A stretch of DNA of 64,000 nt from Diplonema japonicum (lineage: Eukaryota; Euglenozoa; Diplonemea; Diplonemida; Diplonemidae): contig OZ025691.1 of assembly GCA_964019335.1 (NCBI GenBank), forward strand, positions 62,001 through 126,000. Direction: 5' to 3'. Positions 51,001 through 60,487 of the stretch are shown here, piece after piece; the first letter of the stretch is position 1; each line of letters starts with the position of its first letter. Below the pieces are notes generated by a model, which worked only from the letters and a program-made list of their open reading frames with translations, ran no database searches and had not been told where the DNA came from. The translations under genes and the position numbers were made by a program.

Positions 51001-51833
51001 CCAGGAAAGAACAACGCCTTGCTATTGAGATGAGAGAAACCGCTGTTCGTGAGATAATCACCGAAGAAGAGATCATAGACCGGGAAGCGATCCGGGACGA
51101 ATGGATTCCGGTGAACAGGAAGATGCAGGTTCTAATCCAAAGAATCCACAAACTCAACGCGGCGAGGGAGAAGAAGATGAAACAACTACAACTCGAGATG
51201 GAGATCGAGATCAAACGCAAGATTCGCGACGACAGGAAAACCTACAAAGAAGAGCGCTACCTGTGGCAGCGACACAGCGAACTGAACGCATCTTTACACA
51301 CAAGCACAAGTACGACATCAGCTTCATATCAAAGCAGTGAGCTTCCAAGTGAGGCCCCCAGTACAGGTGCGTGGTACGAAGCCACCAACGAGCCCGAAGA
51401 AGACAATGATGACTGGCTGGTACACGAGGAAGATCGTCAGAATCACATGCCCACTGTGACCCCACCAGTGCCGCGTGAAGTTCCAACTTTCACACCACCG
51501 TTTCATTCACAGCCCCCCATGGAGGAACAGAGCGCCACCCTTCACCATCAAGACTCGTCCTTCCTCTCTCTCAATCAATCCACAGCGTTAGGGCCCATCG
51601 AGGCTATCAGACAAGAGCAGAGGTTTTACTCTGCCGGTGCCCCTTCGACTATTATATCTGGAGACCCTGCTATGGCTGGGATCAGTTCTTATGCCGGGTA
51701 CTCGGAATACTGGAAAGAAGCATACTCTTCCCAGCAGGGCTTGCGTCGAGCCAACCAGACTTATCGACAGCAGCTCAAAGCTTACAAAGCTGTCCGAAGA
51801 CGCTGTGCCCATGTCAATGACACAACATTGTAG
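48090..51833 (+). CDS. Myosin heavy chain (class uncertain)
   Basis: Exons 48090-50227, 50288-50393 and 50442-51833; 1211 residues. Motor domain: N-terminal SH3-like strands (FYRHSERSWESGIVIG), P-loop GESGAGKTE (about 166), switch I NDNSSRFGKF (about 230), switch II DIFGFENF (about 452), actin-binding region TKPNWVRCIRPNP, and converter start GKTKVFLK. Both introns (60 nt, GTATCAC...A-run...CTCCACAG; 48 nt, GTATAT...GAAG) are multiples of three without stops; removing them restores QQGFCYRMPFEEF and LKIDKSEGQVGKTKVF, the expected myosin sequences. One IQ-like helix follows (TMQTLIRWRASRVVV). The tail is a charged helix plus a Ser/Thr/Pro-rich end without FERM, MyTH4 or PH domains. Likely an actin-based cargo motor; the class cannot be assigned by eye. 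Confidence 0.92.
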   Translation: MAKVLAVDTRVFYRHSERSWESGIVIGCEETAKGLKYSVKAAPPFEEIQDGVPQYDVHRQLDGVLDAKPDDLLQLSELHVSVLLSVLRNRFKEDNIYTNIGSLIIAVNPFKWSIPWYKPEKGVEYIDEGWKGAPLNRSGLRPHSWAVANKSYWDMITQGNQSILISGESGAGKTEGAKIILRYLGDLCVRLLEKDNGSEAEKKAVHDVNEKLQTASPILESFGNAKTTRNDNSSRFGKFMKMQFNSKGILVGMDVTPYLLEKSRVVKAGPEERLYHSFYQLVFGATPEQKEKYLLEDAKTYKSLKAGGCLTIPKVNDAEDYQEVLRAMDTVGFSSEEVDACWRVVAACLHLSCVEFTENENAHSKVEDAVPVQKAAAMLQVNAEELQKGLVTKTLRSSRDVNIIPLNKSQASDTRNSLCMFIYEKNFLRLVDKINDVVSKPEQEDRWIGLLDIFGFENFETNSFEQLCINLANERLQKHYNTYVYDKDLQECREEGIKNATEGVVVNDNKPCLDLIMGAKDSILSILDDRCKSTQKGDLKDDQKFLDIMIETFGGEKRDKGTKRNAEGQVIVKRENPADFFEYDPRKPTEFAVHHYAGKVRYDYAGFVNKNIDLLSDQIKQVIRESESELIATLMPSAPKPGERTTRVTVSGTFRRSLTELIDTIQSTKPNWVRCIRPNPQKVSDRFHTASVLDQLTCSGVVETVKTRQQGFWYHKKKKKKKKEKKKKKKLHSYRMPFEEFSYRYSVCGDKTVVGNRQRCSTILMALKVYIGKRRGKRKSKYTKIDKSEGQVGKTKVFLKVKAHQHIEESREDKLKTHVVTMQTLIRWRASRVVVMDRKYSVMGRRVQKWVKFVMARDEMVKEHFRKVLGQLLVQHKKEREEMVKKELTSRQETTKEETSARLGFSADHKEGLRPLWAAVLIRCQGVEEKAREDLFLEEDEEFALFSPAAKEDRSMCKSRQDERKRREKQARKEQRLAIEMRETAVREIITEEEIIDREAIRDEWIPVNRKMQVLIQRIHKLNAAREKKMKQLQLEMEIEIKRKIRDDRKTYKEERYLWQRHSELNASLHTSTSTTSASYQSSELPSEAPSTGAWYEATNEPEEDNDDWLVHEEDRQNHMPTVTPPVPREVPTFTPPFHSQPPMEEQSATLHHQDSSFLSLNQSTALGPIEAIRQEQRFYSAGAPSTIISGDPAMAGISSYAGYSEYWKEAYSSQQGLRRANQTYRQQLKAYKAVRRRCAHVNDTTL

Positions 51834-52063
51834 AGGGGAAGACAGGAAAAAAAAAAGAGGAAATTTTTTTAGTTTTTTTTTTTTTTTTTGTCTTATAGAT
51901 ACTCTGTGTTATTTTGTTTTTTTTTCCACCCTCTTCCTAGCCCTTGTGTACATCCTTTTTTTTTTTTTTTTTTCTTCCCTATCTTCACCCCCCTTTTTGT
52001 GTTAAAAAAAGAAAAACTCAAAACACAGGGCTGTAGGGGGTGGCGGAAAGAGACATACATTTT

Positions 52064-53339
52064 ATGTCGGGACAGGACACCGATGGGGGGGAGCATCCAT
52101 GCCGCTGCAAGCGGTATATGGTGCAATTTAACAGACCGGGTTTCAGGGACCTGTATATTCAAGAGGTAATGGCAACAAATATACCCCCCTCCCCCTCCCC
52201 CCCTCCCCCCTTAACCTACACAACTTTTACAGTGTTTTGAAGTCCCTTCACGATACGAAATCGACGAAAAAGAAGCAGGGCTCGGTGTGGGTGCCTATGG
52301 TGCGGTGGTGAAAGCCTATGACACGGTCACAGGAAAGCACGTGGCGATAAAAAAATGGAAGGAGGTTTGTTTTTTTTTCTTTTCTTTTCTTCTCACCCCT
52401 CCCCTCACATTCTTTTCCAGCTCTTCGATCCTGGCCAGCCCCTGCGTACGAAGTCGAGTCTTCGGGAATTGAAGCTCCTCAGACACTTCTCGTCTTCCAC
52501 CCATCCACACCCTAATATCCTGCAAGCCCACGAGATCTTTATCCCCCTTGGCAACCCTGACGATAGCACCAAGTCGTACTTGGAACGGAGAAAAGAGTTC
52601 AACTCCGTCTACGTGGTACTCGACCTGTACTCCTTCAGTTTGAAACAGCTTTTGACAACCGCTGACCTTCAAAACCCGTTGGGGGAAGAATACCGGGGGT
52701 ACTTTATGTTCCAGCTCCTTCATGGGTTGAAGGCAATGTTTCGCGCGTCATGTGTGCACCGTGACCTGAAGCCGGAAAACATTCTCATAAACATTGAAGA
52801 TTCGAGTCTTTGTATCTGTGATCTCGGATCGGCTCGGGGATATGAAGCGGATATTGACACTGGCATCACCAACCTCTACTTCACCACCACGCAGTGGTAC
52901 AGCCCACCTGAATCGTTTTTAGAGTGTCTTCAAAACAAACCGGATCTGGAGACGCAGGTGATAATGCCCAACCCGCAGTCCGTCGACATCTGGGCGTGCG
53001 GGGTTATCCTTGCGGAGCTTATGCTCGGGGAACCGTTGCTTCCTGGGAAGGGCGAGGACCACATTGGGCAGCTCACCCTGATTTTCACCAAGGTGGCCCC
53101 TATCACAGAGGAAGACATCAACAAGCTGAATTTTAGGTCGAAAGAGGTACAGGAAAAGAAAAAAAAAAAAAATCACGACAAATACGACTCTTCTCCCCTC
53201 CCCCTCCCCTCTCCATAGTTGAAAAGGATAATGCTGGACATAAGCCGTGCAGGCCGAAGCGCCAACGTCAGAAAGTTGTTTGACGGAAAGCTTGACAAAG
53301 CGGGGAAGCCGTACTCGTCAAGGGAGTTGGGTATGGCAG

Positions 53340-53380
<41 letters not shown>

Positions 53381-53624
53381 AGATATGCTCGAGGCGATGC
53401 TCCAAATCGACCCTTGCAAACGTGTGACGATTGATGAGGCTTTGGAATTTCCTTATTTCGAGGACTTCCCGCCCCCTGAAGAGGAGGAGGAGCAGGACCC
53501 GGCAAAGTTTGAATTTCGGTTCGACGCCGACAGGGACGCACGGGAAGATATCTGGGAGGAATATGAGAAGGATAACAAAGAAGTCAAAGAATTTTTCGAC
53601 CGGCTCATCTTAAATAACAAGTAA
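52064..53624 (+). CDS. CMGC protein kinase, MAPK-like, five exons
   Basis: Exons 52064-52165, 52233-52364, 52421-53146, 53219-53330 and 53383-53624 (introns 67, 56, 72 and 52 nt), giving 437 residues in one frame. Motifs: glycine loop GLGVGAYGAVV, VAIKKW (catalytic Lys), CVHRDLKPENILI, then DLGSA in place of DFG, activation segment TTTQWYSPPESF (the CMGC TxxYxxPE form), SVDIWACGVILAEL and a C-terminal ML-IDPCKRVTIDEAL (the MAPK-type DP..R). The TxY motif is not obvious; the loop reads GITNLYFTT. The N-terminus is a short Cys/Arg-rich head and the C-terminus an acidic extension (PPPEEEEEQDP). The first two introns have classical pyrimidine tracts; the fourth is an A-run. Acceptor AACACAG at 52028. 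Confidence 0.9.
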
Positions 53625-54130
53625 GGGGTTGGGTCGAATTGGGTTTGGGGGGTTGGGGGGGGAGGGGGGGAAGAAAGTGTAGAATCACCTCTCTCCATTA
53701 TACTTGCCTTTTTTTTTTCCCCCCTTTTTTTTTTTTTTTTTTTTTTTCCGTTTCTGGGGTGAATGGAGGGGAGTGTTTTGAGGAGAAAAATTTATTAAAA
53801 AAAAAAAAGAAAGAATTAAAGAGAACGGGGGAAAAAAAAAAATCAGGTGTAATCCATTCGCTCCACTTCGCTTCCCAACACCCACACGTGCACCTTCATT
53901 TCTCTACCCCTGCTCACACATACACCAAAAAGGTTTCTACTGTTTTGTATTAAGAAGAAAATAAAATAAAAATAAAAAGAATGTAACCCCTTTTATTTTA
54001 CCCGTTGCCCCCCCCCTTTTTTTTTAAATCCCATGTTATCCCCCTCTTAAATCTCTTTTTTGGTTTAGGTTTGTAGTTTTTAATTTTTTATTTTAGGCGT
54101 CCTGCCACGTACAGGTACTCCTAAATGCCG

Positions 54131-54164
<34 letters not shown>

Positions 54165-54379
54165 TACACCCTCATATCCCTATAGCACGTCAAGACCTCC
54201 CCTGTTATAATGACTCAAAATTTAATCTACTTGAAAACAAATGGCGGGGAGGGTACTCAGATGGATTCCGTTTCAATCCTTGCTATTCAATATCGAAAAA
54301 AAAAAGTATTTTTATTTTATTTTTTTATATTTGAGTTTTTTTTTTTTCTTCTTCTTCTTTTTTATTCAGGCTCTCCGGT
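53625..54379. other. Intergenic spacer
   Basis: T-, A- and G-rich runs (for example T-run at 53725-53748 and about 35 T at 54131-54165); no gene seen. Confidence 0.4.
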
Positions 54380-54905
54380 AAGGTGGGGATAGACCGGCGA
54401 TCTTTTAGTATTAGTTGAAAGCCACGATGTGCTTCTTCCATCAAACATAGTTCCGGACAACAACCTGGTTAGCGAGACAGGTACCCGGGATGGCAAGGGG
54501 ACGAGGACGCCCTGCGCTCTCAGTTGGCCTTAGGGGCTCGATTTTGGGTTTCACAATGGCCCACCTATGAACCTCTCTCAATGCGAAGAGAGTCCTGAGG
54601 TCACTGTGGAGCTGCATCTACATGCAGCTCCACAGCAAGCTGCGCCTCGTGTTCACAAGACTCAGGACATCAATTAAACCTGAGAAACTGAACCGTCTAT
54701 TGGTGATAAGCACGGAGGGGGCAGATGTTCCGAGTGAAGACTTCATCAGTTGCGTCATAAGACGGTTTCATGATATGCCGACAAGCAGACGGCATGTGAA
54801 CCTTACTGAGGCTGAGTTTCTGGAGGAGTGGCACAAACGTTCAGGGAGTGTTCACGTGTGGCGGGGAGCCCAATTAACGTTCACCCCCTATTTTTATTTT
54901 TATTT
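54380..54905 (+). pseudogene. Remnant of a hAT-type DNA transposase (C-terminal dimerisation region)
   Basis: From about 54622 the plus strand reads KLRLVFTRLRTSIKPEKLNR, LLVISTEGADVPSEDF and FLEEWHKRSG. The pattern (K-x-R-x2-I-x-P/V-E-x-L-x3-L-x-I-S-x-E-G) is typical of the C-terminal dimerisation part of hAT transposases and their domesticated zinc-finger relatives. No N-terminal catalytic segment is found, and no SL acceptor precedes it. The upstream stretch 54380-54600 is complex but unassigned. A perfect 12-bp stem hairpin lies at 54606-54633. Confidence 0.5.
54606..54633. repeat. Perfect hairpin, 12-bp stem, 4-nt loop
   Basis: GTGGAGCTGCAT, loop CTAC, ATGCAGCTCCAC. It lies within the hAT-like remnant, so it may be a subterminal inverted repeat or a chance palindrome. 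Confidence 0.7.
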
Positions 54906-55200
54906 TGAAAAAAAAGGGTCAAAAAATCGGCCAAAAAAGTAACCCATTTTGAACCGGGGGCCCTGTTTTTATATATATTTTTTAAAGAGAAAAATAAAAG
55001 AAGAAGACAAACATGTTTCCGTGATCTTTTATATAATCCCCCCCCCCCCCCCCCCCGCATCCAGCCTTTCTTTTTTTTTATTTTTTATTTTTTTTTTTTT
55101 TTTTACCTTTTTGCTTGAGTGTGTGGTGCGTTATTTTTTCAAATAACCCTGCCCCCCCCCCATTTTTTTCTCAGACAAAAAAAAAGTAAATAGAAGCAAA

Positions 55201-55830
55201 ATGGCCCGGGTGTTGGGGAAAAGGGACCGGAATTTGTACCGCAAGAAGCAAGGGCGCTCCGAGTTAGAATTATTTACAAAGCTGTTGGATGGCAGCCTGG
55301 TGGCCAAACAAGAGAGAAGGCAGCTGTGTGACGTGGCAGGGGCAATGAACAGGCTCCCCGTGAAGAGACCCCCAAAGAAGGTACCAGAAGTACCCTTGGA
55401 ACCAATAGTACCAACTGTCTATAAGCCGGGCCAAGCACTGGTTCTTATGAGCAGGTCAAAATATGCAATTGATGAAGCACTCAGCAAGTACACCTTCACA
55501 CAAAAGCCGCCCAGGGCGAAAGGGACCATTTCCTACCATTTCCCTTCTTATAAAACATTGCCACACCAATCTTTTACAAGCAATAAGGACCGGATTCTCT
55601 GTGTGTTGAACGATCAACAGCAGCTGCCGCACAAAGAGTTTGACTCTCCTGTAAGCAGTGACAGTGAGGAAGACGAGGAGAGTGATGACGCAGGTTTCTC
55701 GCCTCTCTCCGGGTCCCGGAGAAAAACGAAGTCGACGAAGCGGAACACGTTTCTCGAGATTGCCGATTTTGTAGAAGCTGCTCACGAAGAACTCCTGTGT
55801 CTTGTGTCCCCAAAAAAACGGGAGGCCTGA
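55201..55830 (+). CDS. Hypothetical basic/acidic protein
   Basis: 209 residues, single exon. A basic N-terminus (MARVLGKRDRNLYRKKQGRS) is followed by a helical segment, a Pro/Val-rich stretch (KRPPKKVPEVPLEPIVP), a mixed central part and an acidic Ser patch near residues 150-165 (SSDSEEDEESDD), which looks like a casein-kinase-2 site cluster; a final helix follows. No domain recognised; nuclear location would fit the charge pattern but is only inferred. Acceptor TTTTTTCTCAG at 55174 with a 26-nt A-rich leader supports a real gene. Confidence 0.65.
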   Translation: MARVLGKRDRNLYRKKQGRSELELFTKLLDGSLVAKQERRQLCDVAGAMNRLPVKRPPKKVPEVPLEPIVPTVYKPGQALVLMSRSKYAIDEALSKYTFTQKPPRAKGTISYHFPSYKTLPHQSFTSNKDRILCVLNDQQQLPHKEFDSPVSSDSEEDEESDDAGFSPLSGSRRKTKSTKRNTFLEIADFVEAAHEELLCLVSPKKREA

Positions 55831-56336
55831 AAGAAAAAATCTTTTCTTAAAACAAACTGCTCTCCTTTTTAAAAAAAGAACCCCCCCCCCCCCGATACCG
55901 TCCTCTGCATGTCCTTTTTCCTTGTTACAAAAAAAAATGATTTTATTACTGTATGAAAGTTGTTGCCGAGCAAAAGAAAAAAAAAAAAAAAAAAAAAAAA
56001 AAAGAGAGAACAACAAAGACATATAGTCATGAATAATCTTTTTTTTTTATATATTTATTTTTAAAAAATTTACACGTACGTGCAAAGTGACAAAAGCCAC
56101 AGGTGTTTAAGGTGGTTCAAAAAAAAAAGAGGAAACTATAGTTTAAAGATATCCTCCTCCCCCCCTCCCCCCCTTCCTCCTCTTATAAATTGGTACGAGT
56201 AAATCGTTTAGTTGTATGCTTACTTTCTTCTTCCGACGACCTTTCTCCCCCCCCCCCCCCATTTTTGAAGCATCATTTCTTTGAATACTGGTAAATACAA
56301 CAGGCGGAGGTGGAGAGGGGGACGGTCCCCTGAAAA
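55831..56336. other. Intergenic spacer
   Basis: A-, C- and T-runs; the pyrimidine-rich stretch 56155-56265 and AG at 56303 provide the acceptor for the LRR gene. Nothing else recognised. Confidence 0.4.
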
Positions 56337-58378
56337 ATGCCGGAAAGCTTAAAGGAAACCATCACAAAACTCACCGCAAACCGAGAGGAACAAGGGGAAG
56401 ATGTACGGTTCAACAAAGAGACAGTTTTGGCGAAGCTGTCGAAGGAACAGAGAGAAGAAGGCTTGGTGAAGCTCAAAGGCATCGAGATCAGCATGGGAGG
56501 AAAAGGCCTAGTAGGAGACGGGCTAGAAACATGCACAGCACTCCGCTCAATAGACCTATCAGGGAATAGGTTGGAAGGTTTTCGAGACACGACAAAACTA
56601 AAGGGTGTAAAAGAATTCATCCTGGACAAAAACGCAATAAAGGACTTGAAAGGGGTCGCTCAATACACCCAGTTGCAGCATCTGAGCTTAGCAGACAACC
56701 TCTTAACGGTGCTCCCAAAGGAGCTGAACTATCTAACCAGCTTGAAGTCTTTAAACGTGGAGGGAAACCAGATCGAAAAAATCACAGTGAAACTTATCTT
56801 GCCCCAGCTAACCGTCTTCAACGCTTCGAGAAACAGGTTGGAACAAATTGGAGCCGAAGTAGCTTTCCCGAAGCTCACCGAGTTGAAGCTGTCCCACAAC
56901 AATATAAACACATTTTCCGGGGTTCAAAAATTCACGTCTCTAGAAGAGCTGGACCTGGCTTACAATAATTTATCTGAGAGCTCATCAGACGCTTACGCGA
57001 ACAGGAGGGCGGCGGTGGCAATGGCTCCATTGAGAATGTGTCAAAACCTGGTTTCGCTGAATGTTCGGTGTAATAAGTTGACAAGTTTGTCGTTCTTACC
57101 CACGCTTCCGCATTTGACAGACTTGCTGTTGGGGGAGAACAATCTTGGAAAGGCTGAACTTGAACTTAAGCAGCTTGAAATCGAAAGTACAGAATCGCAT
57201 TCCATCTTCACAGACATCGACGAATCTTGCTATGGATCCGAAGATGAAGGCATCCCTGTAAAGCCCACCGTCTTTGTGAAACGGAAGAGTTCTGTTGCCA
57301 GCACCGTTGTGTCTAAGGCGTCCAGTACAGCGAGGCGGAACGCCGCAAAAACCATCTCCGACCACTGCCCTGCCTTGGAGGTTCTTGACGTGTCTTCTAA
57401 CCCTTTCCTTTTCCCGACGTACGCCCACCTCGCTCCCTTGCAGCGGTGCAAAACCCTTGCTGATCTCCGCTGCACCGGTTCCTTCCACTCGCAAACCGAC
57501 GCTACTCACAAGAACGGTGTGTACGCGGCTCTCCCTTCTCTTGAGGTCATCGACGGTTATTCTGTGGTCAAGGTCAACAGGATTGAGATCGAGGACCTTG
57601 AAACAGATCAAGACGGGGAGAAGAAGATCACGGAGGTTGCTTTTAAGAAGGAATCGGTGTGTTTGGAGAAAAAAAAAAAAAAAAAAAAAAAAAACAGTCA
57701 TTCGGCATCCCCACTGCTGGGGCATGGTCTGCACCAGGCCTGCGGCCCTCCACAGCTTGCTCAGACCGGCCCACGACGTCTTCTGGTAAAAAAAAAAAAA
57801 ATAAATAAATAAAATAAAATAAAATAAAAAAAACAAAACAGGCCGGCCTTTAATGCGGCCGATCAGTTCCTGCAGCAGCATGTGGTCTGGTGTGTCGTGG
57901 GTGGGGTCTGAAGCTCGGGACGAGGTGACGGACACAATGGCCCGCCTCAAGGAGATGAAGGAGAAGGCGTCGCAGCGGGTTGCGACCCTGAAGGAGGCCC
58001 TCGAGATGCTGCCCGACAAGGTTGCTGACATCAAGTCTGCAGCAGAGAACATTGAGGACCTCCTGGAGGGCGGGGGGCAGATGAGCAGAAGCTCATCCCC
58101 GCGGCCACCTTCAACACCCACACCGCCTGCCGGGCAGATCAGGTACAGGAAGGGGTCCACCGACAGTGTGACCACGACACCTCTTTCCAGCAAACCGTTG
58201 AAATCTACACCGACAGGGAAACCGAGGACGAAGTACTACCATCTGCAGAAAAGGAACAATTTTCAAGGAAAAGCGGGGCTTAGCTTTGCCGAAGAGGCAA
58301 AGCTCGCGAAGACCCGGGCCACGGTGGAGGAGGAGTTGGACAAACGCCTGCTCCACCACCATGTGCAGATGATGCAAG

Positions 58379-58458
<80 letters not shown>

Positions 58459-59021
58459 CGCTCGAAGAAGAAGCGGCCTTCTGGAGAATCGATCGGGACC
58501 CAAGCAGGAGGGGGCACAGCGCCCCCCGCCGTCACGGTGCCTCCTCTGCGCAAGCTTCCCACGAAGGAAACTGCGTCCACAGCTTGCTCGCCTATAAAAA
58601 CCGCAGATGGCGGAATGGAACCACTGGAGCTGTCGACGGTGGGGAACGCTGCAGCACCTACATATTCTTCATCTTCTGATGAGGACTCTGGAGACATGCC
58701 TATGACACCCCCGCCACCGCAAGATTTTTCGACAACAGTCGTTTCGGGGCTGGACACGAGGACTGCCGTGTCGTCATTCAATGTTTTTACGGCTACCGAC
58801 ACTCCTGCTGCAGTTGCGCGGACGAAGTTTAAGAGCCCTCCAAAAACCCGTGTTCCTGGAGACATGAAACCTGTGCTGAGGACTCCTAAAGCTTCTCCTG
58901 TTGACTTGTCGGAGACACTGCGCTCAAACGCCTCCTCTTCTTCGTCTTCGGCAACTTCGAAACAGGTTGCCGTTGGTTTAAAACGAAATTTGCAAAGGTT
59001 TGTGTTTGGAAGGGGAGAGAA

Positions 59022-59062
<41 letters not shown>

Positions 59063-59112
59063 GATCCGGGAACAGATCGTTGAATGCAAAAATGGTTTCA
59101 AGAAGACAATAA
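56337..59112 (+). CDS. SDS22-like leucine-rich-repeat protein with poly-Gln tract
   Basis: Exons 56337-57656, 57698-57785, 57842-58997 and 59064-59112 (introns 41, 56 and about 66 nt, all A-rich); 870 residues. Residues about 40-300 hold at least eight LRRs of the 22-residue SDS22 type (LRSIDLSGNRLEGF, LQHLSLADNLLTVLPKEL, LKSLNVEGNQIEKI, LTELKLSHNNINTF, LEELDLAYNNL), and a further LEVLDVSSNPF near 350 precedes an LRR-cap-like end (ALPSLEVIDGY). The middle has a helix (MARLKEMKEKASQRVATLKE) and then about 26 Gln encoded by pure CAA repeats (58381-58459). The rest is Ser/Thr/Pro-rich. Likely a scaffold, possibly flagellar. The last acceptor could be TAG at 59063 or CAG at 59075; both keep frame. 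Acceptor for trans-splicing at 56303. Confidence 0.85.
58381..58459 (+). repeat. (CAA)n microsatellite encoding poly-Gln
   Basis: About 26 uninterrupted CAA codons inside the LRR gene. The absence of CAG codons suggests recent expansion by slippage. Confidence 0.95.
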
Positions 59113-59507
59113 GATAGAAAAAAAAAAAAGTCATGTTTGACAAAAAAAAGTTTTTTTTTGAGAAAAAAAAAAAAAAAGAAGAAGAATGGCCCTCGTTCTT
59201 TCCCCCTTTATGTTGATTCCCCCCCATTTTTTGATTGTTTTATGATTTCTGTTGATTACTTCCTTTTTTTTATCTCTCTTTTTCTCTCTCGTTCTCTTTT
59301 TTTTCTTTCTTCTTCTTTTTTTTTTTCTCTTCCTGTTTTCTTCCCTTTCATTCACTCCGTTTCTTATTCTTTATATGTTTGTTTATTTATTTATTTTTTT
59401 TTAAATTTTTTTTGGAAAACCATTTCACTGGTGCTGCCCAAAGGAAGGCCATCAAAAAAAAAGCCCAACAGACACGACAGAACAAAAAAAAAAAAAAAAA
59501 AAAAAAA
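59113..59507. other. Spacer between LRR and COMMD genes
   Basis: A- and T-rich with long pyrimidine tracts (59225-59400); CGACAG at 59480 is the acceptor for the COMMD gene, 28 nt before its ATG. Confidence 0.45.
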
Positions 59508-60332
59508 ATGGATGAAATAGTGATTTTTAAAAACAAAACCCCTGCGCTTCTTGAATGTGTAGAAGCATTGTGCCGAATGTCAGGGGAGAGACTGAGTGGT
59601 TTCTGTTGCAGGGTACTGGAATTCATGGTGGAAGGGTATATATATATATATTTTTTTTTTCTTTTTTTTTTTTTTCTCGAAACATAAAAAAAAAGGCAAA
59701 AAAACATCAAACCCCTATTTTCCGAATCGGAAGAGAAATCCCTAGCAAAAAAATTAAAGAAGGAGAATGTTCAGGTAAATAACAAAAAAAAATAAAAGAA
59801 AAAAAAAGAAATAAAAAAAAAATAAAAGAGTGTCGTGGATGTAGTTGAATACATTTTCGAGCAATTCGCGTACCACTCGGTAACCAAGGACAGCATGGAA
59901 GCAGCCCTGAAGGACATAGGAGTGACAGAGGAGGGCGTCCAAAGTTTTATTGAAGCATGGGCAGCGGGTGGTATGCGGCAACACTGCGAAAAAAAAAAAG
60001 TACAAATAAAAAAAAAAAAAAAAAGGAAAATCATACCTGAATAAAGTCCGGAACCACACCCTCGGTGGCCCGCAGGTTCTGACAAACATCTCTTATGACA
60101 GCCAACTGGGAGTCTCGGACACAACAGGTTTGGGAAAAAAAGAGAAAAAAAAAAAAATAAATAAAGGCCCCAAACACGAACCGAACTCCGTGCTGCAACT
60201 GCACCTCGCGGAGGTTGAAGGGGGCGAGACCCTGGCTGAGGACACGGTATCGCTCCGGTTCACGCACGAGCAACTCTACGACTTTTTCAAGCAGATCGAC
60301 ACCATTCAAGGCCAGATCGACGGGATTGCAAA

Positions 60333-60336
<4 letters not shown>
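59508..60336 (+). CDS. COMM domain-containing protein, five exons
   Basis: Exons 59508-59635, 59696-59774, 59829-59970, 60047-60127 and 60167-60336, total 199 residues in one frame (introns 60, 54, 76 and 39 nt, nearly all A/T homopolymer). The N-terminal helical domain (for example SVVDVVEYIFEQFAYHSVTK and GVTEEGVQSFIEAW) and the C-terminal COMM domain (VLTNISYDSQLGVSD, then VLQLHLAEVEGG, VSLRFTHEQLYDFFKQID and a final helix) fit the family in order and length (~200 residues). COMMD proteins assemble into the CCC complex, which works with Retriever on endosomal recycling. Without splicing, the gene looks like disconnected scraps of coding sequence; all five pieces are needed. Which of the ten COMMDs it matches cannot be decided by eye. 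Confidence 0.88.
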
Positions 60337-60381
<45 letters not shown>

Positions 60382-60487
60382 CTTGTTTCTTTCTTTCCCG
60401 CGTTTCGTGTACCGAGTGTTTAATGAGATTTTTTTTTTTTTTTTCTTCCATACATCTCTCTTTACCATCTTAAACAAAACAGGAAAG

